A stretch of DNA of 48,211 bases from Gammaproteobacteria bacterium (GTDB taxonomy: Bacteria; Pseudomonadota; Gammaproteobacteria; DSM-19610): positions 1 through 48,211 of the forward strand of contig JAPHQV010000012.1 in NCBI GenBank assembly GCA_026197075.1, read 5' to 3'. The position numbers were made by a program, and so were the translations under genes. Below the pieces are notes generated by a model. It saw nothing but the letters and a program-made list of their open reading frames with translations. It did not search any database and was not told the origin of the DNA. Below are positions 32,867 to 40,528 of this stretch, piece by piece; within the stretch, counting starts at the first letter, position 1, and every line of letters starts with the position of its first letter.

Positions 32867-33376
32867 CTACATGGCGCCGCCCATTTCCAGGTCGGCGCGC
32901 ACGGCCTCCAGACCGGCGCGGGCGCACTTCTCATCGGTCTCTCCGCTGGGTGCGCCGCTGACGCCAATGCCCCCCATGATGTTGCCGGCGATGTTGATGG
33001 GCACGCCACCGGCGCTGATGACCAGCGAATCGAGCTTGGGCACACCGTAGGCGCCACCGAAACGTCCTTCCAGTTCCGAGGTGGGACTATTGAAGGCCAT
33101 GGCGGTGTGGGCCTTCTTCTGGCTGAGCGGCAGGGTGATGTCCATGGCCAGCACATCGCGCAGCACCGCCTGGGCATGGCCGCCCCGGTCCACCACGGTG
33201 ACGGCGATCTGCACTCCTTCCTTGCGGCAGGCCGTGACCGTGGCCTGGGCGATGCGCAGGGCGGTTTCCATGCTCAGGCGCTTGATGTTGTAGGTCATGG
33301 GCTCTTCGGCCTGCACGGGCTGGAGCAGCAGGGCCGCGGCCAGGCCGGCCGCGAGGGGCAGTAACTTCCGCTTCAT
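32867..33376 (-). CDS. Exported GlcG/HbpS-type protein
   Basis: 169-residue protein with a signal peptide (MKRKLLPLAAGLAAALLLQP, cleavage near QAEE) and a single GlcG/HbpS-like domain. Landmarks are LRIAQATVTACRKEGVQ, VDRGGHAQAVLRD and GGVPINIAGNIMGGIGVSG. Family members bind haem or small ligands; some act as redox sensors outside the cell. AGGAGG is eight bases before the ATG. Confidence 0.85.
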   Translation of the reverse strand: MKRKLLPLAAGLAAALLLQPVQAEEPMTYNIKRLSMETALRIAQATVTACRKEGVQIAVTVVDRGGHAQAVLRDVLAMDITLPLSQKKAHTAMAFNSPTSELEGRFGGAYGVPKLDSLVISAGGVPINIAGNIMGGIGVSGAPSGETDEKCARAGLEAVRADLEMGGAM

Positions 33377-33667
33377 GGGGGGAACCTCCTGTGGATGGTA
33401 GGGACATGCAATCCATACTTAGAGCGTAGTTATAGCACATGGTTCAAAAACCAAGCAGGCTCATGGAGTTAGTGCTGGCATGCGGGAGGCGATAAGGTCT
33501 GGGCCCGTATGGGCGGACACGGTTGGCGCCGGGACAGCGCTGCCGTTGCCTGTTCCTGGCGGGCCGCGGACGAGAAGGCGGCCACTGACCGGTCATTTCC
33601 CTGCCCCGGCAAGAGCTTGTGCGCCACTCCCGCGTACGGGCCTTAATCATCTATAAGTCATTGATTA

Positions 33668-33681
33668 TTGACATATATCAA
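33668..33681 (+). promoter_or_regulatory. FNR/ANR-like box
   Basis: TTGACATATATCAA matches the FNR consensus TTGAT-N4-ATCAA at nine of ten positions. TATAAG at 33720-33725 is the likely -10, placing the box about 58 bases upstream of the predicted start of transcription, near the usual class I activating position. A second near-match, TTGATCATAATCAT, lies at 33763-33776, downstream of that start. Confidence 0.6.
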
Positions 33682-33734
33682 TATGTATTGCAGATATTGC
33701 AATGGGGTTTTTCGGGTGCTATAAGATCGTCCGA

Positions 33735-33758
33735 TCATGTGATTAAAGGATCACATGA
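33735..33758 (+). promoter_or_regulatory. Palindromic operator at the cytochrome transcription start
   Basis: TCATGTGAT (33735-33743) and ATCACATGA (33750-33758) are perfect inverted repeats with a 6-base spacer, just downstream of the -10. Position and symmetry suit a repressor; the TetR protein encoded 2.2 kb downstream is one candidate. Confidence 0.5.
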
Positions 33759-33793
33759 GCTATTGATCATAATCATATCTGGAGATGCCCCCT

Positions 33794-34396
33794 ATGCCCC
33801 TGAAGTCCTCTATGAAGATTGTCAGCCTCGGTGTCGCGGCCGTCCTGGGCGCAGCCCTGTTGGTTGGCACACAGGCCCTGGCCGAGCAGCCGGTACCGGC
33901 CCAGCAGCAGATGCAGAAGATGCTGCAGATGTACAAGCCGGAGTTGCGCGAGAAGGTGATGGCGCTGTCACCGGAAACGCGCCAACAACTCATGCAGATG
34001 CTGAGCATCCACACCAATCGCAGTAACAAGGCCACCTTCCGCCAGGTGATGCAAGAGGTGATGTCCGACTACCAGGCCATCAGCGTCGGCATCGCCACCG
34101 ACAACGGTGAAATGGCCGCCGACGCCGCCCGGCGCCTGGCCGGGCACCGCCTGCCCAAGGGCGGGCTGTATCCGTACTTCTCCCTGGAGAACATCAACGA
34201 CACGGACATGGGCATCCTGCCGGCCATGAACGCGGCGGTGGAGGGCACGGCCCTGAAATTGGCCGAGGCCGCCGATCGCGGCGACATGGCGGAGGCCGCG
34301 GGCCGACTCAGCGAGATCATGGTGGCCTGTGTCGGCTGTCACCAGAAGTTCCGCGGCCAGCCCGGCGTCTCCAAGATGCTGCTCGGCGCCGATTGA
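33794..34396 (+). CDS. Periplasmic monohaem c-type cytochrome, cytochrome c'-like
   Basis: 200-residue exported protein, signal peptide ending near Ala-Leu-Ala30. The mature part is strongly helical and carries a single C-terminal haem-binding motif, CVGCH at 179-183, as in cytochrome c' and related four-helix-bundle cytochromes. It is longer than typical cytochrome c' (about 130 residues), with an extra Met/Gln-rich helical N-terminus. The ATG at 33794 is preferred to one at 33785 because GGAG lies ten bases upstream. FNR-like sites upstream suggest induction under low oxygen. NO binding or electron transfer is possible; neither is shown. Confidence 0.78.
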   Translation: MPLKSSMKIVSLGVAAVLGAALLVGTQALAEQPVPAQQQMQKMLQMYKPELREKVMALSPETRQQLMQMLSIHTNRSNKATFRQVMQEVMSDYQAISVGIATDNGEMAADAARRLAGHRLPKGGLYPYFSLENINDTDMGILPAMNAAVEGTALKLAEAADRGDMAEAAGRLSEIMVACVGCHQKFRGQPGVSKMLLGAD

Positions 34397-34438
34397 TCAT
34401 GACCACGCAGATGGTTTGACCACCAGAGGATGACAGAC

Positions 34439-35578
34439 ATGAAAAGAGCGATTGCATTTGCAGCAGCCGGTACCGCACTGGGCCTGTCTCCGGCGGCCTT
34501 CGCCACCGACGGGGACCAGATGCTGGGCGTCACGGCGACCCAATGGGGACGCGCGGGGGCCGTCGTGGCCATGCCCGAGGATGCCGGCACCGTACTGACC
34601 AACCCGGCGGCGCTGGCCAACCTGGATATCGAGGAGGTCCGGGTGGACCTGGGCTTCGGCTTCCTGAACCCGCCGCGCAAGGCCAACGGCGTGGACAGTG
34701 ATTCCGATCTCTACCTCATCCCCTCGGGAGCGATGGCCCTGCGCGTGAACCCGCGCCTGGTGTTCGGTTTGGGCATGGCCGGCCTGTCGGGCATGGGCGT
34801 CGACTTCGACGACATCGCGCCCCTGCCGGGCAACCAGGCCGTGGTCACCACCAAGCAGTTCTACAAGATCGCCCCGGGTTTCGGCTTCCGGGTCAACGAC
34901 AAGCTGAGCCTGGGTGCCGCCTTCAACCTGGACTACCAGAGTCTGGCGATCCACAACAGCATGTTCACCCTGCCGCAGACCCAGGTCTACGGTTGGGGCG
35001 CTACCCTGGGCCTGACCTATGACCTCAACGACAAGGTACGACTGGGGGCTTCCTACGTCACCAAGCAGGCGATGGGGGAGTTCGAATGGAACACGACTGC
35101 TGGCAGGTATGTTCTGGACATGGATGCGCCCGCCACGCTCACGGTGGGCGTCGCGCTGACCCCCATGCCGGGCCTGGTGATCGAGGCCGACATCAAGCAG
35201 ATCTGGTTCTCCGATGTGCTCGATCGCGAAGCCTTCACCACACCGGGGGGAGCCGGCACCATGAACTTCGGCTGGGATGACCAGACGGTGTTCGCCATCG
35301 GCGTGACCAAACAGGTCAATCCCAAGACCCAGGTGCGGGTAGGGTACAACTACGGCGAAAGTCCCATCGGTCCCGAGGACGTAGCCAACAACATCGGTTC
35401 CCTGGCCGTGACCGAGCATCATCTTGCACTGGGCGCCACCCGTCAGATCGGCCAGAAGGTGTTCGGCTCGCTGTCCTATGTACATGCCTTCAAGAACGAT
35501 GTGGTCAGTACGGATGGCAACACCAGGATCGAACTGGAGCAGAACATCGTGAATCTTCAGGTTACCTACAAATTCTGA
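34439..35578 (+). CDS. OmpP1/FadL-family outer-membrane transport protein
   Basis: 379-residue outer-membrane protein with signal peptide (MKRAIAFAAAGTALGLSPAA, cleavage after FA). FadL-family landmarks are the early ATQWGRAGAVVAMPEDAG and TNPAALANL segment (the N-terminal plug) and a C-terminal series of amphipathic strands ending in VTYKF, with the terminal Phe used for barrel assembly. FadL proteins carry hydrophobic compounds across the outer membrane. The start at 34439 is 8 bases after AGAGGA. It follows the cytochrome gene by 42 bases and precedes the DUF2892 gene by 15, so these form an operon. Confidence 0.86.
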   Translation: MKRAIAFAAAGTALGLSPAAFATDGDQMLGVTATQWGRAGAVVAMPEDAGTVLTNPAALANLDIEEVRVDLGFGFLNPPRKANGVDSDSDLYLIPSGAMALRVNPRLVFGLGMAGLSGMGVDFDDIAPLPGNQAVVTTKQFYKIAPGFGFRVNDKLSLGAAFNLDYQSLAIHNSMFTLPQTQVYGWGATLGLTYDLNDKVRLGASYVTKQAMGEFEWNTTAGRYVLDMDAPATLTVGVALTPMPGLVIEADIKQIWFSDVLDREAFTTPGGAGTMNFGWDDQTVFAIGVTKQVNPKTQVRVGYNYGESPIGPEDVANNIGSLAVTEHHLALGATRQIGQKVFGSLSYVHAFKNDVVSTDGNTRIELEQNIVNLQVTYKF

Positions 35579-35593
35579 CCAGGAGGACTACCC

Positions 35594-35797
35594 ATGACAG
35601 TCGACAACATCGTGCATATCTTCGCCGGCATTGCCATCCTCGCCGGTGTGGCCTTGAGCCAGTTCGTACATCCCAACTGGATCTGGCTGGTGGTCTTCGT
35701 AGGTGCCAACCTGCTCCAGAGTGGCTTCACTCGATTCTGCCCGCTCGCCTTCATGCTGAAGAAGAGCGGCGTGCGTGAGGGGGATTGCTGCTCGTGA
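35594..35797 (+). CDS. DUF2892 small inner-membrane protein
   Basis: 67-residue protein with two membrane segments (IVHIFAGIAILAGVALSQF and WIWLVVFVGANLLQSGFTRF) followed by CPLAFMLKKSG, the DUF2892/YgaP-tail signature. Such proteins often accompany rhodanese or sulfur-handling genes; the function is unknown. AGGAGG stands eight bases before the ATG. A terminator follows at 35816, so this is probably the last gene of the cytochrome operon. Confidence 0.85.
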   Translation: MTVDNIVHIFAGIAILAGVALSQFVHPNWIWLVVFVGANLLQSGFTRFCPLAFMLKKSGVREGDCCS

Positions 35798-35815
35798 CCT
35801 GAATGCAGTACTTCG

Positions 35816-35848
35816 TGTGCCGGGCGGTGTCGCCCGGCACTTCTTTCT
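35816..35848 (+). terminator. Rho-independent terminator
   Basis: GTGCCGGGCG (35816-35825) and CGCCCGGCAC (35830-35839) form a perfect 10-bp stem with a GTGT loop, followed by TTCTTTCTC. It separates the cytochrome-porin operon from the TetR gene. Confidence 0.8.
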
Positions 35849-35923
35849 CGATCCTGGTCAGTCTGCTAGAGTAATGCGGTCGCTGGTCCAGATCCGGGGC
35901 GGCCGGAACACAAGGGAGCAGGC

Positions 35924-36547
35924 GTGGACAACCCCAAACGGCGCACGCGCAAGACCGCCGAGGTGCGGCGCCATGACATCATCATCGCGGCAATGGAGAT
36001 GCTGCGCACCGAGAGCGTCTCCCGCCTGACGACGCGCGAACTGGCCAAGGCAGTTGGCATCGCCCAACCCACCCTGTTCCTGCACTTCGGCAACAAGACC
36101 CAGGTGCTGCTGGCCCTGGTGGACCATGTCCAGGAGCAGCTGCAGCAGGGGTTACGCAGCCAGAACCTGCAGCAGTTCACCCCGCTGGAGCGACTGCGCA
36201 TGGTGATCCGCTTCCATCTGAAATTCATCCAGCAACAGCCAGGCATCCCCCGCCTGCTGTTCTCCGAAGAGATCCAGACCGGTGATCCGGTCTTGCGCGA
36301 GCGCATCCATGGGCTGATCGGTTTCTTCCTGGAGTTCCTCGGCGCCCAGATACGTGAAGGGCAGCAGCGCGGCGAGTTGCGTGCCGATCTCGATCCGCAG
36401 CAGTCCGCCTGCCTGTTGATCGCCTCGGTGCAGGGTCTGGCCTTTCGCTGGATCCTGTCCGAGTTCCGCTTCGTGCTGGAGGAACAGGCCGAGCTGATGA
36501 TCTCCACCTTCCTCGATGGCTGGCGCCCGCGCAACGGCGGTGCTTGA
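35924..36547 (+). CDS. TetR/AcrR-family transcriptional regulator
   Basis: 207-residue regulator starting with GTG, GGGAG just upstream. The helix-turn-helix covers about residues 15-60 (RRHDIIIAAMEMLRTES, then TTRELAKAVGIAQPTLFLHF). The helical ligand-binding domain follows and ends in a conserved-looking dimer helix. It is 30 bases from nnrS on the same strand and very probably controls it; the inducer is unknown but a nitrosative signal would fit. Confidence 0.9.
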   Translation: MDNPKRRTRKTAEVRRHDIIIAAMEMLRTESVSRLTTRELAKAVGIAQPTLFLHFGNKTQVLLALVDHVQEQLQQGLRSQNLQQFTPLERLRMVIRFHLKFIQQQPGIPRLLFSEEIQTGDPVLRERIHGLIGFFLEFLGAQIREGQQRGELRADLDPQQSACLLIASVQGLAFRWILSEFRFVLEEQAELMISTFLDGWRPRNGGA

Positions 36548-36577
36548 GGTCTCCGCGCCAGGGTACGGCAAGGCAGC

Positions 36578-37756
36578 ATGAGCTTGCGGGCGCTCACGGC
36601 GGAACCCTACCGTATCCTGCTGACATTCGGCACGCTGCAGCTGCTGGCGACCCTGGGTGTCTGGAGCCTGGAGCTGATTGACCGCCGCTACGGCCTGTGG
36701 CTGCCCATGGCGTCAGGCGTGACGCCCGGCAACGTCCATGGCCTGCTGATGCTCTACGGGGTGTTTCCCTTCTTCATCTTCGGCTTCCTGATGACCACCT
36801 ATCCCCGCTGGCTGGACGCACCGGCCCTGCGGCCTATCCAGTACCTGCCAGCGGCCCTGCTGCTGGGCGCCGGGGCGCTGTTGTTGTATGGGGGGCTGTA
36901 CGTCCGGACTTCGCTGCTGGCCGTCGGGGTGCTGACCTTGTTCGGCGGCTACCTGTGGGCCTGGTGGGGCTTGTGGCAGACGCAGGCCTACGGCCGCATT
37001 CGCGGCCGGTGGTACGAGCGTTACCTGAATATCGCCCTGGCGCTGGGGGCGGGTGGCATCGTCCTGTTGCTGGCGGCGCTACAGGGCCACCCGCAGCTGT
37101 GGCCAGTGCTGCGCAGCCTTGGCCTGTGGGGGTTCCTGATCCCCATCCTGGTGACCATGAGCCACCGCATGCTGCCGTTCCTCACCAGCTGCGTGGCCGG
37201 GACAGATCCGGTCGATCAGCCACGCGGCGGGCTGCATGTCATGCTTGTGCTGGTCGTGCTGCATGGGCTGCTGGAACTGGCGGGACAACTGCGTTGGCTA
37301 TGGCTGGTGGACTTGCCGCTGGCGCTCATCGCCGCCTATCACCTGCATTGCTGGGCCTTTGCCCGCTGCCTGCGGAACCGGCTGCTGGCCATGTTCCATG
37401 TATCCTTCGCCTGGTTTGTGATCGCCATGTTGTTCTACGGCGCCAGCAGCCTCCAGTGGTTCCTGGGGCGGCCCGATGGCCTGGTGCGCGCGCCGCTGCA
37501 TGCCCTGGGCATCGGTTTTGCGCTGGGCATGACCATGGCGATGGGCACGCGCATCGCGCGGGTGCATATCGGCCTGGCGCCGGTGGCCACGGCGCCGGTC
37601 TGGGCGGCATTCTGGACGCTGAACCTGGCCGCGCTGTTGCGTATCCTCGCGGAGATATTCCCGCAGGCAGGGCTCAGCCCATGGGCCGGGGTGCTGCTCG
37701 TCATGGCACTGCTGGCCTGGGCCGCGCATGGCCTGCCCTTGCTCCTGAAACGTTGA
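36578..37756 (+). CDS. nnrS: NnrS family membrane protein
   Basis: 392-residue polytopic protein with about 12 hydrophobic segments, matching NnrS, a haem- and copper-containing membrane protein that lessens damage from nitric oxide and iron-nitrosyl stress. Landmarks are EPYRILLTFGTLQLL, the NVHGLLMLYGVFPFFIFGFL segment with its conserved His, and SHRMLPFLTS. His residues in membrane segments (NVHG, MSHR, PLHALG) are candidate metal ligands. It follows the TetR gene closely. The upstream cytochrome gene has FNR-type control, so a low-oxygen or NO response region is suggested. Confidence 0.9.
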   Translation: MSLRALTAEPYRILLTFGTLQLLATLGVWSLELIDRRYGLWLPMASGVTPGNVHGLLMLYGVFPFFIFGFLMTTYPRWLDAPALRPIQYLPAALLLGAGALLLYGGLYVRTSLLAVGVLTLFGGYLWAWWGLWQTQAYGRIRGRWYERYLNIALALGAGGIVLLLAALQGHPQLWPVLRSLGLWGFLIPILVTMSHRMLPFLTSCVAGTDPVDQPRGGLHVMLVLVVLHGLLELAGQLRWLWLVDLPLALIAAYHLHCWAFARCLRNRLLAMFHVSFAWFVIAMLFYGASSLQWFLGRPDGLVRAPLHALGIGFALGMTMAMGTRIARVHIGLAPVATAPVWAAFWTLNLAALLRILAEIFPQAGLSPWAGVLLVMALLAWAAHGLPLLLKR

Positions 37757-37884
37757 GGGACGGTCGCGACGTCGCCAGCGGTTGTCACGCAATTGCGCCG
37801 CGCTCTTCCTGCTCGTCACCTGCATAGCCAATCTCTGCTATATACAAGGAGAGGCCCCTGTTCACTGAACGAGGAGGGAGTGCC

Positions 37885-38400
37885 ATGAAAAGGCTATATT
37901 TCCTTGCGCAAGATGTGGAAAGTACCCGTCGCATCGTGGATGACCTGTTGCTGCACCATGTGAGTGAGCGCCATATCCACGTGCTGGCGTCCGATGAGCA
38001 GGCCGTGATCGATGCGGATCTTCCCGAGGCAAGCCTGCTGCAGGAGTCGGATTTCATTCCCGCCATGGAACGCGGCCTGGCCCTGGGTGGCGCCACCGGT
38101 GCCCTGGTGGGCGTGACGGCCCTGGTGTTTCCCGGTCTCGGACTCGCCTTCGGGGGTGGCGCGATACTCGGGGCGACCATGGCCGGTGCGGGGGTGGGAG
38201 CCTGGGCCTCCAGCATGATCGGCCTGTCCGCCCCCAGTTCGCGACTCAAGGCCTTCGAGGACGCGATCCGGGACGGTCAGATCCTGGTGATCGTGGATGT
38301 CTCCAAAAAGTCCGAACAGGCCGTGATCGACCTGATCACCCAGCATCATCCCGGGGTCAAGGTGGAAGGGACGGAAGCGACGGTGCCGGCCTTTCCCTGA
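37885..38400 (+). CDS. DUF1269-like / general-stress-type small membrane-associated protein
   Basis: 171-residue protein. An N-terminal alpha/beta part (LYFLAQDVESTRRIVDDLLL) is followed by a long Gly/Ala-rich hydrophobic hairpin at about 68-115 (GGATGALVGVTALVFPGLGL, then GAILGATMAGAGVG), then DAIRDGQILVIVDV. The layout is that of DUF1269 or GsiB/17M-like stress proteins. Function is unknown. A strong ribosome binding site (GAGGAGGGAG) precedes the ATG. It ends six bases from a convergent gene. Confidence 0.72.
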   Translation: MKRLYFLAQDVESTRRIVDDLLLHHVSERHIHVLASDEQAVIDADLPEASLLQESDFIPAMERGLALGGATGALVGVTALVFPGLGLAFGGGAILGATMAGAGVGAWASSMIGLSAPSSRLKAFEDAIRDGQILVIVDVSKKSEQAVIDLITQHHPGVKVEGTEATVPAFP

Positions 38401-38406
38401 TCGGGA

Positions 38407-38772
38407 TCATTCCCCTGCCAGGGCGGCCCGGGCCTCGCCGGTCTCCCGATCGATCTCCAGTTCCACTTCGCAGTACTCGCGATTCTCATCGACAGGGGTG
38501 GGATCATCGGCGCAGGAGCAGCCGGATACGATGCTGCTGTAGAAAATCCCGGCGCGTACCCGCAGCCTGTCGGACTCCTCGGTGACGCGCAGGACCATGA
38601 CCTCCAGGTTGGCGTCGAGACTGGTGCTGCCGCTGCTGAGGCCTTGCTGCAGGGGCAGGACGTCGGCACCCAGCTGCGCGATTTCTTCCTTCAAGGTGGG
38701 TTCGAATGCGCCACTGCCCCAGGCGGAAAGGCTGCGGCTGAGGACAGCCGTTTTCGACTGTGTATCCATCAT
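38407..38772 (-). CDS. Conserved hypothetical protein with CSC motif
   Basis: 121-residue protein, not assigned a function. Visible features: LPLQQGLSSGS, a beta-rich centre (LEVMVLRVTEESDRLRVRAG), then FYSSIVSGCSCADDPTP with paired Cys and acidic residues, and CEVELEIDRETGEA. I recall this as a small conserved gammaproteobacterial protein. The start is uncertain: ATGATG at 38772-38767 gives the family-like beginning MDTQSKTAVLSRSL, while a GTG at 38808 would add 12 residues. No ribosome binding site is convincing. Confidence 0.68.
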   Translation of the reverse strand: MMDTQSKTAVLSRSLSAWGSGAFEPTLKEEIAQLGADVLPLQQGLSSGSTSLDANLEVMVLRVTEESDRLRVRAGIFYSSIVSGCSCADDPTPVDENREYCEVELEIDRETGEARAALAGE

Positions 38773-38887
38773 GCGGGTGAATTCATTGTTGGGGTTTCCA
38801 CCGGTCACGGCCTGTTTCTGCTGGCACCAGTCTAGTCGGCTGCTCGAGGGATGGCCAGTCGAATGGGGCGCTGGTCGATGGGTTCGG

Positions 38888-39856
38888 TCAGTTCAACCTG
38901 GTGTCCTGGTTGGCGGCCATGCGTGATCCCACGCGGCGAGAATGTTTGGCGGTATAGCAGGCCAGGTCTGCCTCCATCATGAAATCATGCATGGTGTGGC
39001 TGGATCCCCCCGGGATCATGGCTACGCCGATGCTGACGCCGAGACGATAGTGGCGTTCCTTCCAGCGGAATTCGCTGTTGCGGAGCGCCAGGCGTAGTTC
39101 CTCCGCTCGCTGCAGGGCCATCTGGTAGGGGCAGTGCTCGAGCAGAAGCCCGAACTCGTCACCACCGATGCGCGCCAGCGTGTCGCGTTCGCGCACCGTG
39201 CTCTTGAAGACATTGGCGACCTGGCGCAAGGCGGCATCACCGGCCAGGTGCCCGGCGGAATCATTGACCATCTTGAAACCGTCGAGGTCCAGGTACAGCA
39301 GCGCGTGGATTTCACCTTCTCGCAAATGTTCCACGCATTGTGTCAGACGACGCTCGAATTCGCCGCGATTGAGCAGGCGCGTCAGGTGATCACGGGTAGC
39401 GCGTTCCTTGAGCTTTTGCACCGCGGCGTGGTGCTGGGTGGCATCGTGCAGCACGATGGCGCTTCCGATATGCCGGCCCGTCTCGTCATGCAGGGGGATG
39501 GCCGAAGCTTCGATGGGGATTTCGCGTCCGTCGGCCAGCACCAGTGCGTCATATTGGAGCGGGTGTCCTGTCCCGCGCTGCAGGAGTCTCTCCAGTGGAG
39601 CACTCAGCGCTTGCCCGGTTTCACCATCCCGTAGCCGCAGGCAATGGCCGAGCGGGAGTCCCAGGGCATGCTCGGCGTGGCAGGCGAGCAGACGCCGTGC
39701 CGCCGGGTTCAGGTAATGCACACACCCCGCGGGGTCGACGACGACCACCCCCTCGCTCAGTGCCTTGAGCAGGTTTGCGGTGATGCCCTGCAGGGGGGTG
39801 GGGGTGGGGTTGGTGCTGGAGATGGGACTGATGGGTACTGGCAAGTTTCCATTCAT
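38888..39856 (-). CDS. PAS-GGDEF diguanylate cyclase
   Basis: 322 residues. A PAS domain at about 26-140 (LLKALSEGVVVVDPAGCVHY, then GREIPIEASAIPLHDETG) senses an unknown signal. A GGDEF domain follows, with the intact catalytic motif GGDEF (238-242, counted from the codon at 39877) and an inhibitory I-site RxxD (229-232) five residues before it. It therefore probably makes cyclic di-GMP with product feedback. The ATG at 39856 is chosen because AGGAG is six bases upstream; the codon at 39877 is in the leader. No membrane segment or signal peptide is present, so it is cytoplasmic. Confidence 0.92.
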   Translation of the reverse strand: MNGNLPVPISPISSTNPTPTPLQGITANLLKALSEGVVVVDPAGCVHYLNPAARRLLACHAEHALGLPLGHCLRLRDGETGQALSAPLERLLQRGTGHPLQYDALVLADGREIPIEASAIPLHDETGRHIGSAIVLHDATQHHAAVQKLKERATRDHLTRLLNRGEFERRLTQCVEHLREGEIHALLYLDLDGFKMVNDSAGHLAGDAALRQVANVFKSTVRERDTLARIGGDEFGLLLEHCPYQMALQRAEELRLALRNSEFRWKERHYRLGVSIGVAMIPGGSSHTMHDFMMEADLACYTAKHSRRVGSRMAANQDTRLN

Positions 39857-40114
39857 GAACGGCTCCTGATGCTTCACGCGCTTGTGCCTGCAAGGGAAGG
39901 GAGCAAGATCGGTGCCAGGCAGGAGGTTTTCCCGGGGAGACGATGCAAGCCCTGGTTTTGATGACGAAATTACGGATGCCCGGTGGGAGGGTGGGCACAG
40001 TGCCGGGCGGCACCGTCTGTCACCTGCTGGCTACAGCAAAGCAGGGACTTTCATGCAAGGTCTTGTAGAACCGGCCTTTCCATTGTTGCCCATCGACGAC
40101 AGACGAAATGGGCA

Positions 40115-40495
40115 TCACTCCGGTAGCGGCGTGTCTTCGTGGGATTCCAGTCGACGGGCCAGTTCGTCGGCGACCGTTTCCAGCACCTGGGGGCGGATGA
40201 CCTCGGCATGGCAATGGTATGTATAGAACTGGCAGGGGATGGGGGTGTGGAGCGCACTGCGGTGTCCGGCCTCGAAGTGGAGCCAGGCCATGATGGGGAT
40301 ATCGTTGAGGCTGTTGTCCACCACGATCCAGGTTTCTTCATCCAGGATGATGTCCAGGTGGCGCAGCATGGGCAGGGGGATGCGCAACGGGCAACCGAGA
40401 CGGTGCAGGGCGATCCTGACGCGGTTGTACAGGGCGGCATCCATTTCGATGTCCGCGCTGCTGTAGCGTGGCAGGTCAGCCAGATCGTAGAGCAT
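40115..40495 (-). CDS. Conserved hypothetical protein downstream of the aldolase gene
   Basis: 126 residues, family not named. It begins MLYDLADLPRYSSADIEMDA and contains LRHLDIILDEETWIVVDNSL, IMAWLHFEAGHR and a C-terminal His/Cys-containing stretch (FYTYHCHAEVI). No signal peptide or membrane segment is seen. It is 33 bases downstream of the fba-Dabb gene on the same strand, so the two are probably in one operon and may share a pathway. The 258 bases between it and the PAS-GGDEF gene hold nothing I can support. Confidence 0.72.
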   Translation of the reverse strand: MLYDLADLPRYSSADIEMDAALYNRVRIALHRLGCPLRIPLPMLRHLDIILDEETWIVVDNSLNDIPIMAWLHFEAGHRSALHTPIPCQFYTYHCHAEVIRPQVLETVADELARRLESHEDTPLPE

Positions 40496-40528
40496 GGCGT
40501 AACTCCCTGGCAGGGACCGGGCCCCGGC

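Larger units (their letters stand above)
33377..33793. other. Regulatory intergenic region between HbpS-like and cytochrome genes
   Basis: No gene is supported in these 417 bases. The right half is AT-rich and carries the FNR-like boxes, palindromes and -10 listed separately, so it is the promoter of the cytochrome gene. The left half (33430-33640) is GC-rich and I see nothing specific in it. Confidence 0.6.
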
